Positions 8,434 through 15,625 of a stretch of DNA of 26,558 bases are shown piece by piece. The notes beneath the pieces are model-generated. The model searched no databases, had not been told where the DNA came from, and saw only the letters and a list, made by a program, of their open reading frames with translations. The position numbers were made by a program, and so were the translations under genes. This stretch comes from JBDTMC01 sp039934475. GTDB lineage: Bacteria; Acidobacteriota; Terriglobia; Bryobacterales; Bryobacteraceae. The stretch is from positions 1 to 26,558 of the forward strand of contig JBDTMC010000046.1 in NCBI GenBank assembly GCA_039934475.1. The letters are read 5' to 3'. Numbering within the stretch: the stretch's first letter is position 1; every line of letters starts with the position of its first letter.

Positions 8434-9889
8434 ACCCGACGCCGGCTGCCACTAGACCAAAGGCAAGACAGCCCCAGGCGAACCAGTCTCCGAGGCGAGT
8501 ATAAGGCGTGACCGCCGATTCGTAGTTGAAGCGGAAGCGCCCGTACGCCTCCGTGTGGTCGGGTAGTGTTTGCGTGATGCGCCCGGCCGGATCGATGGCC
8601 GCGCTGATGCCGTCGTTGGTGGCTCTGATCACCCAGCGTCCATTCTCAACCGCGCGCATGCGGGCGATCTTGAGGTGCTGCTCGCGGCCCGCCAAATGTC
8701 CAAAGTAACCATCGTTGGAGATGTTGAGCAAAACCTCCGCGCCATTGTTCACGAAGCGGCGGACGAGGTGCGGGAACGCCGATTCGTAACAGATGAACGT
8801 GCTGAAGCGATGACCGCCGGCGGGTGTCACCACCACCTGAGAGCCGGGCGTGAAATCCCCGGTCTCACTCGAAATCCGGTTGACGAAGCCGAAGAAGGGC
8901 GGGATGAACTCGCCGAACGGGACAAGGTAGATCTTGTCGTATCGCGAGACCGGTTGGCCTTCGGCGGAGACTGTGGTGGCCGAGTTGAGCGGTGCACCGT
9001 TTGCAGTACGGGTAACGTTGCCGATCACGATCGGCGTGCGTGTGCTGCGGGCGAGGGTGTTAACGGTGTCGCGGAACGTCGCGTTCTCCTCGTAGTAGAA
9101 GGGCGCGGGCGCTTCAGGCCAGGCGATGAGATCGGGCTTTGGTTGGCCCGGAGTGAGCGCGCCGCGTAATGAAGCGAGGGTCATACGGTGGACCAGGTCG
9201 TCGTACCTCGCTTGGGTCCATTGCTCGGTCTCTGAGATGTTAGGCTGCACTACCACCGCCGTAGACGCGCCGCGCTGATATCGGGGCAGGGCAGGCAGCA
9301 GATAGATCGAGAGTGGCAGCACCAGCCACACTAGTTCCCAGCGCGCGCGGCGGATGACGGAGACGGCAATGGCAGCGGAGAACATGGCGAAGGCGAATGA
9401 GATGCCGTAGACGCCGGTGAAGGGCACGATGCGGAGCGGGATGCCCATATCGATGCCGGCGTTGCCAAGAGTGAACCAAGCGAAGCCGAGTGTGCCGTTG
9501 GTCCGCTCAATGCCGGTCCACAGGGCGGCGACACCGGGCAGAGCCCACGGCTGGTTCATGATGAGTCCGGCCAGCACGCCGAAGACAGCGAAATGCAAAC
9601 CCTTGGCGAGGGCGAACAGGAAGAAGACGGCCCATCCCGCCACTTCACCCATGTTGCCGTGGAAGGCGAGGACGAACTGGATCCAGTAACAGACTCCAAA
9701 CCAATAGACAAAGCCGCACGACCATCCTAGTAAGAAGCGGCGAAGGTGCCGCGGTTCGCGGGCCACAGTTACCAGCAGTGGTACCAGTGCGACGGTGGCG
9801 AGCACGGCGATGTCGAACTTAGGGACGCTGAGGATAAGAAGCAGGGCGGACAGAACCGCCAGGGCCAGGCTCAGGAGGGTTCGGCGCAT
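8390..9889 (-). CDS. lnt: Apolipoprotein N-acyltransferase
   Basis: The protein has 499 residues and transfers the third acyl chain from phospholipid to the N-terminal cysteine of lipoproteins at the inner membrane. About six to seven hydrophobic segments fill the first 205 residues. A nitrilase-type periplasmic domain follows with the full catalytic triad: E259 in AWPEAP, K319 in RYDKIYLVPFGEF, and C367 in FICYES. A final transmembrane helix near 468-488 anchors the C-terminus. Length and order match the family. It is the last gene of the nfeD-lipA run. Its ATG at 9889 overlaps lipA by 19 bases, which implies translational coupling. Its end overlaps the convergent oxidoreductase gene on the other strand. 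Confidence 0.95.
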   Translation of the reverse strand: MRRTLLSLALAVLSALLLILSVPKFDIAVLATVALVPLLVTVAREPRHLRRFLLGWSCGFVYWFGVCYWIQFVLAFHGNMGEVAGWAVFFLFALAKGLHFAVFGVLAGLIMNQPWALPGVAALWTGIERTNGTLGFAWFTLGNAGIDMGIPLRIVPFTGVYGISFAFAMFSAAIAVSVIRRARWELVWLVLPLSIYLLPALPRYQRGASTAVVVQPNISETEQWTQARYDDLVHRMTLASLRGALTPGQPKPDLIAWPEAPAPFYYEENATFRDTVNTLARSTRTPIVIGNVTRTANGAPLNSATTVSAEGQPVSRYDKIYLVPFGEFIPPFFGFVNRISSETGDFTPGSQVVVTPAGGHRFSTFICYESAFPHLVRRFVNNGAEVLLNISNDGYFGHLAGREQHLKIARMRAVENGRWVIRATNDGISAAIDPAGRITQTLPDHTEAYGRFRFNYESAVTPYTRLGDWFAWGCLAFGLVAAGVGFRVSRRRVARPKPQ

Positions 9890-10800
9890 GAGGCTTGTTC
9901 ACTGACCATATCGGCCATGTAGGAACTGCGCACGAGCGGACCGCTGAAGGCCATCTTCAGACCGGCGGCGAGACCGTAGTCGCGGTAGGCGTCGAATTCG
10001 GCTGGCGTGACATAGCGCGCCACCGGCAGATTGCGCCGCGTAGGTTGCAGATACTGACCGATAGTGGCGACGTCGGCGTGGCCTTCTACGACAAGGTCGC
10101 GCAGCAGGGCATGGACTTCTTCGGTTTGTTCGCCAAGGCCAACCATGAGACCGGACTTAGTGAGCGACTCCGGACGGTACTGTTTGGCGAATCTAAGTAC
10201 ATCGAGGGACTGGCGGTAATTAGCCTGCGGGCGCACCCGCCGGTAGAGGCGGGCGACGGTCTCCATGTTGTGGTTGAAGACATGAGGGCCGGCGTCGAGG
10301 ACGCGAGCGACAGCGTCAAGATCGCCGCAGAAGTCCGGCGTCAGGACTTCCACGCGGGCGCCGGGCAGTGCCTGGCGAACCTCGCGTACGGTTTCGGCGA
10401 AGTGGTAGGAGCCGCCATCGGCCAAATCGTCACGATTCACGGCGGTGATCACCACGTAGCGCAGGTTCATCTCCGCCGCCATGCGGGCGACGTTGGCGGG
10501 CTCGCTGGAATCGAGGGTGAACTCGCGCTTCTCCGGGTTGCCCTTGGGAACGGAACAGAAGCCGCAACCGCGTGTGCAGAGGTTGCCCAGGATCATGAAG
10601 GTGGCTGCTCCGCGGTGAAAGCACTCGTGCATGTTCGGGCAGCGCGCGGATTCGCAGACGGTATGCAGGTTGAGGCGGCGGAGATCGCGCTTCAGGCTAT
10701 CGACGGCCACGAAATGGGTTTCGCCTTTGCGAAGCCATTCGGGCAGGCGCGGACCGCGCGGTTTGATCTGGACGAGCGAATCGGTTGGCGGCGAAGACAC
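9871..10800 (-). CDS. lipA: Lipoyl synthase
   Basis: The protein has 309 residues. It is a radical SAM enzyme that inserts two sulfurs into octanoyl chains on E2 and H proteins to make lipoate. The auxiliary cluster motif is CESARCPNMHEC (C49, C54, C60). The radical SAM cluster is CTRGCGFC (C75, C79, C82). GPLVRSSY near the C-terminus supplies the serine ligand of the auxiliary cluster. All key residues are present and the length is normal. The start is GTG at 10800, only 3 bases after the stop of the SPOR gene, with a poor ribosome site, so coupling is likely. No lipB is seen in the window. The 3' end overlaps lnt. Confidence 0.96.
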   Translation of the reverse strand: MSSPPTDSLVQIKPRGPRLPEWLRKGETHFVAVDSLKRDLRRLNLHTVCESARCPNMHECFHRGAATFMILGNLCTRGCGFCSVPKGNPEKREFTLDSSEPANVARMAAEMNLRYVVITAVNRDDLADGGSYHFAETVREVRQALPGARVEVLTPDFCGDLDAVARVLDAGPHVFNHNMETVARLYRRVRPQANYRQSLDVLRFAKQYRPESLTKSGLMVGLGEQTEEVHALLRDLVVEGHADVATIGQYLQPTRRNLPVARYVTPAEFDAYRDYGLAAGLKMAFSGPLVRSSYMADMVSEQASCAEPS

Positions 10801-10803
10801 TAC

Positions 10804-11370
10804 CTAATAGTCTCGCTTGATCGGGTTCTTATAGCCAAGTGCCTCAAGATCGGCCTTCAAAACAGAGAGGGCGGCGGTGTTGACAGCCGGTCCAATGAGG
10901 ACGCGGAAATAGCCTTCCGTGCCTGGAGCGGGAATCATGCGCGCTTTGTATCCCTTTCCTTTCAGGAGATCCACCAACAGTTCAGCCTCGGCGCGCTTTG
11001 TGGCGGCCACTTGCCAATATGAGCCCGTAGGCGGCGTGTCAGTGGCAGCGGGCGCAGGGGCAGGCGCCTTTTCTTCCGGCGGCGGGGCTTGTTTCTTTAC
11101 CGCGGCCGGTTTCTCAACCGGCTGGTCGGCGGGCGGATTCACGGCCGACGGCGCGCTGGAGGGCTGCACCGGCGTCTCCATCGGCGTAGTGGGTCGTTCC
11201 GACGGCCTCGTGGTGGAGGCGACTTCCGTCTTTCCGGGAGCGGAATTGCGTCCCACGATGTAGCCCATCGCAAAGAACACGCCCAGCAGCACCACCACAA
11301 TGAAGAAGACGCTGAGCAGTTGCTTGTTGCCGAGGATCAGTTCGAACTCGCCCTCTTCGTTGGTTGGCAT
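10804..11370 (-). CDS. Membrane-anchored SPOR-domain protein
   Basis: The protein has 188 residues. A short charged cytoplasmic N-terminus is followed by one transmembrane helix (about 17-40, LLSVFFIVVVLLGVFFAMGY). A long proline/alanine-rich linker covers about 45-112. A C-terminal SPOR domain follows (about 115-186), with YWQVAATKRAEAELLVDLLK and YFRVLIGPAVN as its two repeats. SPOR domains bind denuded peptidoglycan glycan strands at division sites, so the protein probably spans the inner membrane and reads the septal wall. The gene lies 9 bases after the slipin gene and 3 bases before lipA, inside a five-gene run. The ATG at 11370 has no clear ribosome site. Confidence 0.85.
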   Translation of the reverse strand: MPTNEEGEFELILGNKQLLSVFFIVVVLLGVFFAMGYIVGRNSAPGKTEVASTTRPSERPTTPMETPVQPSSAPSAVNPPADQPVEKPAAVKKQAPPPEEKAPAPAPAATDTPPTGSYWQVAATKRAEAELLVDLLKGKGYKARMIPAPGTEGYFRVLIGPAVNTAALSVLKADLEALGYKNPIKRDY

Positions 11371-11379
11371 AAAAACATT

Positions 11380-12153
11380 TTACGCCTTTTCTGTAGTTTT
11401 ATCGGCGGCGGCTCCGAGGATGCGACTCACCGAGGTGAGAATGTCCATCGGTAGCGGGAAAACTATGGTTGTGTTTTTCTCGGCTCCGATCTCGACCAGG
11501 GTTTGCAGATAGCGCAGTTGGATGGCTGCGGGCTGATGCTGGATGACCTCAGCAGCCATGGCCAGTTTTTCGGCAGCGACGTATTCGCCCTCGGCGTGGA
11601 TGATCTTGGCGCGGCGTTCCCGCTCGGCTTCCGCCTGACGGGCGAGGGCTCGGATCATGACTTCGGCGAGGTCCACCTGCTTTACTTCAACCATGCCGAC
11701 CTTCACCCCCCACGGTCCGGTGTGTTGGTCGAGCACGGATTGCAGCCTCACATTCAACTTCTCACGCTGGCTGAGCAACTCGTCGAGCTCCACTTCGCCC
11801 AACACGCTGCGGAGGGTTGTTTGCGCCAACTGCGAGGTGGCGTAGAGGTAATTGCTGACTTCAATGGTGGCCTTGGTGGGATCGACGACGCGGAAGTAGA
11901 TGACCGCGTTCACCTTCACGGTGACATTGTCGCGGGTGACGACGTCCTGCGATGGCACTTCCATGGCCTCCAGGCGCAGGGAGAGGCGGACCATGCGGTC
12001 GATGGGTGCGAAGACGAAGATGACGCCAGGACCTTTGGGCTGCTCCAGGACGCGACCAAGACGGAAGATGACGCCGCGTTCGTACTCGGCCAGGATCTTC
12101 ACTGACGATGCGAAGTAGAAGAGAACGACTGCCAGAATGATCAAGACAACCAT
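11380..12153 (-). CDS. Slipin (stomatin-like SPFH protein), NfeD partner
   Basis: The protein has 257 residues with an N-terminal hydrophobic hairpin-like segment (1-16). The slipin signature follows: ILAEYERGVIFRLGRVLEQP, then GPGVIFVFAPIDRMVRL, DVVTRDNVTVKVNAVIYFRV and YLYATSQLAQTTLRSVLGE. A charged helix, ARQAEAERERRAKIIHAEGE, and the C-terminal LVEIGAEKNTTIVFPLPMD are also standard. Slipins sit at the membrane as oligomeric rings and are the classical operon partner and substrate of NfeD proteases. AAAGAGG lies 7 bases before ATG 12153. It starts 33 bases downstream of nfeD, the textbook gene order. It resembles true slipins far more closely than the SPFH pair at 345-2263. Confidence 0.93.
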   Translation of the reverse strand: MVVLIILAVVLFYFASSVKILAEYERGVIFRLGRVLEQPKGPGVIFVFAPIDRMVRLSLRLEAMEVPSQDVVTRDNVTVKVNAVIYFRVVDPTKATIEVSNYLYATSQLAQTTLRSVLGEVELDELLSQREKLNVRLQSVLDQHTGPWGVKVGMVEVKQVDLAEVMIRALARQAEAERERRAKIIHAEGEYVAAEKLAMAAEVIQHQPAAIQLRYLQTLVEIGAEKNTTIVFPLPMDILTSVSRILGAAADKTTEKA

Positions 12154-12186
12154 GTAGAGGCCTCTTTCTTATTACGCGCAAGCGGG

Positions 12187-13464
12187 CTAGGTGAGCGGTT
12201 GAACCCGCAACCGGAGTCCTTCGACAGCAACGACACGCACTTGGGAGCCAAGCGGTACTACTGTATCCGAATCCGCATCCCAATATTCGCCGTGGACGAA
12301 TACCTTGCCCGACGGGCCGAGAGCGGTCCATGCCTTGCCGATCTCTCCGATCATGCCGGAATCCCCGGTGAGGACCTTGCGGCGATGCGCGCGGACCGCG
12401 AGCGAGGCGAGGAAGACGGTGATAAGGGAGAACGGCAGCGCGACGGCCAGCGCCGTGACCAGCTGAATTCGCATCTCCGGCGGTCCATCGATCAGCAGTA
12501 CAGCGCCCATCACTAGAGAGATGGCTCCGCCGACGCCCAGCACGCCGTGCGACGTGTAGAGGGCTTCGAGGACGAATAGCACCACAGACAGCAACAGCAG
12601 GGCCACGCCCAGCCAGCGGATAGGCAGCACGGAAAGTGCGAAGAGTCCCAGGACCAGTAGGATGCCACCGGCGACCCCGGGCGCCACCAGGCCGGGATGA
12701 GTGAATTCGACATACAAGCCGAGCGCACCCAATATGAGGAGCAGGAAGGCAATGTTGGGATCGCTGATGGCCCAGAGAACGCGCTCACGGATGCCGGGTT
12801 CAAAGGCGATGACCTGTGCGTTCGCGGTGTGCAGCGTGGCTGTGGCGCCATCGAAGCGGGTAATCTGGCGGCCGTCCAACTGACGGAGCAAGTCGGCCTC
12901 ATCGCGTGCGACGATCTCGATCAAATGTTCCTTCAGCGCCTCGGTTTCTGTGAACGCCTGTGCCTTTAGGACGGTGGCTTCGGCAAGGGCGGCATTGCGG
13001 CCGCGGCGATTGACGACGCTGCGCAGCCAGGCGGTAGTGTCGTTCTCCACCTTGTGGCGCATGGTCTGGTCCATCTCCTGGCCGAGGAGCACTGGCGAGG
13101 CGGCTCCGGTATTTGTGCCAGGCGCCATGGCAGCGATGTCGGCGGCTTCGAGTAAGAAGAAGCCGGCGGAAGCCGCGCGCGCGCCGCTCGGACCCACCCA
13201 CACGGCGATGGGCACGTTGGAGGCCACCATGCGGGCGACGATGCTGCGCGATGCGTCGAGCAGGCCGCCGGGCGTATTCAAACGAATGAGGACTAAGTCG
13301 GCGTGCTCGTTATTCGCTTTATCGAGAGCTTGGTCTAAGATGCCGGCGGTAACGGGGGCGATGATGCGATCGACAGTGACAGTCATTACTTTCGGACGGG
13401 ATTGGGCGATGAGCGACGCGGAAAACAGCGCTGCGAAGACCACTCCGCGCGGGAAGGTGGACAT
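12187..13464 (-). CDS. nfeD: NfeD-type membrane serine protease (ClpP class)
   Basis: The protein has 425 residues from ATG 13464. A signal or anchor segment (about 7-21) is followed by a ClpP-fold protease domain. It contains LIRLNTPGGLLDASRSI and ARAASAGFFLLEAADIAAMA. By alignment with archaeal 1510-N, the nucleophile is S99 in AASAG and the general base is K138 in MRHKVEN. Several transmembrane helices span about 240-345, and a C-terminal NfeD OB-fold ends at VEGLRLRVQPLT. The family cleaves hydrophobic tails of partner slipins. A longer in-frame start at 13527 exists. It was rejected because GAGG sits 9 bases before 13464 and because the leader begins there. It is the first gene of the nfeD-slipin-SPOR-lipA-lnt run. 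Confidence 0.92.
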   Translation of the reverse strand: MSTFPRGVVFAALFSASLIAQSRPKVMTVTVDRIIAPVTAGILDQALDKANNEHADLVLIRLNTPGGLLDASRSIVARMVASNVPIAVWVGPSGARAASAGFFLLEAADIAAMAPGTNTGAASPVLLGQEMDQTMRHKVENDTTAWLRSVVNRRGRNAALAEATVLKAQAFTETEALKEHLIEIVARDEADLLRQLDGRQITRFDGATATLHTANAQVIAFEPGIRERVLWAISDPNIAFLLLILGALGLYVEFTHPGLVAPGVAGGILLVLGLFALSVLPIRWLGVALLLLSVVLFVLEALYTSHGVLGVGGAISLVMGAVLLIDGPPEMRIQLVTALAVALPFSLITVFLASLAVRAHRRKVLTGDSGMIGEIGKAWTALGPSGKVFVHGEYWDADSDTVVPLGSQVRVVAVEGLRLRVQPLT

Positions 13465-13483
13465 AGTAGTGCGCCTCAATTCT

Positions 13484-13512
13484 ATTGTGAGTCGCGCGAA
13501 GGTGGATGGCAA
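13484..13512 (-). promoter_or_regulatory. Possible sigma70 promoter of nfeD
   Basis: On the minus strand TTGCCA (13507-13512) and CACAAT (13484-13489) are separated by exactly 17 bases. They match the -35 consensus at 5 of 6 positions and the -10 consensus at 4 of 6. Transcription would begin near 13477, just before the GAGG ribosome site of nfeD, leaving a very short leader. This is motif matching by eye. The short leader is the main doubt. Confidence 0.35.
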
Positions 13513-13537
13513 GGGCTGTCGCGACAATAGGTGGAAG

Positions 13538-13625
13538 TGTCGAACTGTGTCGAATTCCGTCGAGGGGAGGGGCTCACAGCGGAAATCGTCAATTCTGTCG
13601 AATTGTGTCGAAGGCCGTCGAAAGT
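13538..13625. repeat. Two triplets of TGTCGAA-like heptamers with 10-bp period
   Basis: Triplet one has units starting at 13538, 13548 and 13558 (TGTCGAACTG, TGTCGAATTC, CGTCGAGGGG). Triplet two has units at 13596, 13606 and 13616 (TGTCGAATTG, TGTCGAAGGC, CGTCGAAAGT), with a degenerate unit possibly at 13586. Within each triplet the spacing is exactly 10 bp, about one helical turn, and in both triplets the third unit begins CG instead of TG. The two 26-bp blocks match at 23 of 26 positions and are 58 bp apart. The array lies about 26-113 bp upstream of the proposed nfeD -35 box, a typical activator position. It could be an operator array, or a dispersed genomic repeat family. Confidence 0.7.
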
Positions 13626-14030
13626 CGGCGTTTGGGCGAGGTTGGGGCGTGATTCCAGAGTGCCACTCTTCGCAATTGTGGGAATCCTTGGGGCGCTGGA
13701 AGATAGCGACCGCAGGGAGGAGGACTCCGGCGGGGGCGGTGGGGTTGCCTCCCGGCCGGGTAGCGATTGTGCATGAGATGCGGACATATTGGGACTCTCC
13801 TGGAGTGATTGTCAGGGATGAGTTGCGGGGAATCGGACTCGCAAATCCTGAAATTGTTGATAACGCTTGGAAAAGATTGTTGATTTTGTCGTGACCGACC
13901 TGCGGAGGTTAGGCGAAATGGCCTTGACTGTGGCGCCGAAGTTCATTCACCGAACGGCGGGCCGTCACGTCCGCTAGGGCGGCTCCGGCAAGTCAGTTGA
14001 GGCCGGCGAATCGGTTTTACAGATGCATGA
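13626..14030. other. Stretch without a recognisable gene
   Basis: No frame on either strand gives a protein I recognise. A 38-codon plus-strand frame from ATG 13778 to 13894 ends in a helix-like stretch (NPEIVDNAWKRLLILS), but it has no convincing ribosome site. A 19-codon frame from ATG 13910 is also unsupported. No terminator-like hairpin with a T run was seen. Together with the next two entries this forms a decayed zone between nfeD and the UspA-like gene. Confidence 0.5.
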
Positions 14031-14348
14031 ATTCACGCTGGCGTAGAAAGGTTAAGAGCCTCAAACTTCTCGCTCGGTAACATCATATTCGAGGTCGAAT
14101 TTCTCGAAGGTGATCAGATCACGGAGTCCTACATTCCGGCGGTGTATGAGCTTTCGCCGGTGGACATTGATGGACAGAAGGCAAGGCTACTGGATTTAGT
14201 TAGGCAGAAAGGGCTTAAGCTGATTGTGTTGAGTCCATCTTACGGGGCGGAGTGTCTACTACTGGTGGAAAAGTGGACCATTGAGAAGCTGTCGTCCGAG
14301 GTTAAAAGCGTGGTGTTTAGCGCTCGGTCTCCAGTCTCCTCACTGTGA
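14031..14348 (+). pseudogene. Orphan coding fragment of unknown family, no proper start
   Basis: An open frame follows a stop at 14028-14030. Its translation looks like real protein: LGNIIFEVEFLEGDQ and TESYIPAVYELSPVDI suggest a beta hairpin, and ARLLDLVRQKGLKLIVLSPS suggests a helix and strand. It continues through CLLLVEKWTIEKLSSEVKSV to a stop at 14346-14348. There is no ATG; the first standard start is GTG at 14142, which would discard the first strands and would lack a ribosome site. I read it as a gene remnant that has lost its 5' end, or a short protein with an unusual start. The family is not recognised. Confidence 0.35.
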
Positions 14349-15021
14349 CTTGCCTGAGTCGAAACCAGGCCAATCGCGGAGCCCGCCATGATCGAGTTGC
14401 CGTGACCGTTGTTGCGGATTCCCGCCGACCCCGAACACCTGGCGCCTCGTGCTCAACGCGGTTTGGCGCTGGCATACTACCCAGCGCGGGTCCAGTGTGT
14501 CGCCAGGGAATCGAACGAGGCGGTGGACGTTCGGATCGAGGATGGAGATGATGTTGCCATCCACCTCGATGGCGTAGGGAACCACAACGGGGTCGCGATA
14601 GATTCGCAGCACGCGCTCGCGATGCTGGTCTTGCCGCTGCCCGTGTTGCCGTAGAGAAAGAGCGACCGGTATGCGATCAGAGCCGGTTCCCAGGCGGTCG
14701 AGGAACGCGACCGGCAATACCATGTCCGCGAATGCCTCGCGGAGTTGCTCCTGATTCAACTCCACTACCGCGGATTGGGCTCTTACAACGCGTTCATATG
14801 GGGAAAGGGAGACCGGAGCGGGTCCCGCATATTGGCACCCTTCCATCCTCGCGGACGCTTGCAGGCGTCCGGATGTGGTAAGCCGTGGCTGTGCCGTGCA
14901 GCCAGATGGACCGCAGAATCAGATCGCTGATTACCGTTTCAGGCAATTGCAAGTCGTCCACGGTGACAGGGATGGCGGGCCAGTCGGGTTTGTCCGCCAG
15001 CAATGGAACGGTTGAAGTCAC
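14340..15021 (-). pseudogene. AAA-type ATPase pseudogene with Walker A split across frames
   Basis: The reading starts at GTG 15021 with a GGAAAG ribosome site and gives VDDLQLPETVISDLILRSIW, the N-terminal helical region of an acidobacterial HTH/AAA ATPase family. After an apparent deletion, a second frame (from about 14846) gives YAGPAPVSLSPYERVV and LPVAFLDRLG. The P-loop is then in a third frame: SLFLYGNTGSGKTSIA, with Walker A at 14627-14650. The second frame resumes with VPYAIEVDGNIISILDPN and ends at 14340 without a Walker B motif. At least two frameshifts, one internal deletion and loss of the 3' half show it is dead. The intact family combines a winged helix with an ATPase; its role is unknown. 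Confidence 0.75.
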
Positions 15022-15112
15022 TCTTTATGCTTTCCTAATACTTTGGTTGTCTTCTTTTATCATTTTTTAAGGTATCAGCGAATAGGCTGAAGCTGAAAGG
15101 GTGGGACGACAC

Positions 15113-15559
15113 ATGTCAACCGCTGCTTTAGCACCGCTGGCTTCGGCGTCCGGGTTGGCCCCTGAACCAAGGAGCATCACCGTCGTCGCTACGTCCGTTG
15201 ACGCGACTCTGTCTGCTTTGCGGGAGGCGGGTATCCTGGCGCACCGCCTACATGGTTCCATTCGCTTGATTGTGACCCAGATCGTACCTTACCCACTTCC
15301 CCTCTCCCGTCCGCCCGTGCCGGGGGAGTTCAATGCGAGGCGCTTTCGTGTCCTGGCAGACGGTAACAAGGTCCCAACCAAGATACAGATCTGCCTGGGC
15401 CGCGATCAGTTAGAAACCTTGCACCGCGTGCTTCCGCCCCATTCGACGATTGTAGTCGGAGGGCGCAAGACCTGGTGGCCAACCAGAGAGAAGCGATTGG
15501 CTCGCCAGTTGCAAAGATCCGGGCACGATGTAGTGTTTACCTCTTTCGAGGGAGGCTAA
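15113..15559 (+). CDS. UspA-like alpha/beta protein of unknown function
   Basis: The protein has 148 residues. The pattern is that of a UspA-type Rossmann-like fold: ITVVATSVDATLSALREAG (strand and helix 1), SIRLIVTQIVPYPLPLSRPP (strand 2 and a long loop), then VPTKIQICLGRDQLETL and STIVVGGRKTWWPTREKRLA. The WWPTREKRLA motif in place of the usual Usp glycine loop resembles a small acidobacterial family I have seen without assigned function. No nucleotide-binding G-2x-G-9x-GS motif is visible, so ATP binding is doubtful. The ATG at 15113 is preceded by GGGTGGGA. GTG 15101 in frame is less likely. An AT-rich stretch (15035-15070) with TTGTCT may hold its promoter. It is followed 66 bases later by the catalase gene. 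Confidence 0.7.
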   Translation: MSTAALAPLASASGLAPEPRSITVVATSVDATLSALREAGILAHRLHGSIRLIVTQIVPYPLPLSRPPVPGEFNARRFRVLADGNKVPTKIQICLGRDQLETLHRVLPPHSTIVVGGRKTWWPTREKRLARQLQRSGHDVVFTSFEGG

Positions 15560-15625
15560 AATCCTCACTTCTGGCGACGCTATTCCGGACCATGGAGGCG
15601 GATACTCAGGAGTGAGGAGAGACAC

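Noticed and set aside
9895..11022. 375-codon plus-strand open frame
   Set aside because: It is antisense to lipA and the SPOR gene. The opposite strand carries all lipA cluster cysteines, so this is a high-GC shadow.
13538..13625. Idea that the heptamer array is a CRISPR array
   Set aside because: The units are 7 bases with 3-base gaps. There are no 25-40 base repeats or unique spacers and no cas genes.
12950..13894. 314-codon plus-strand open frame crossing the nfeD start and the heptamer array
   Set aside because: The first half is antisense to nfeD and the rest reads through repeats. No domain or ribosome site supports it.
13778..13894. 38-codon plus-strand frame
   Set aside because: The end looks helix-like, but there is no ribosome site and no recognised family. 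It is described only as part of the gene-free stretch.
14110..14122. 13-bp palindrome GTGATCAGATCAC
   Set aside because: It lies inside the orphan coding fragment, is short, and has no nearby promoter, so chance is likely.
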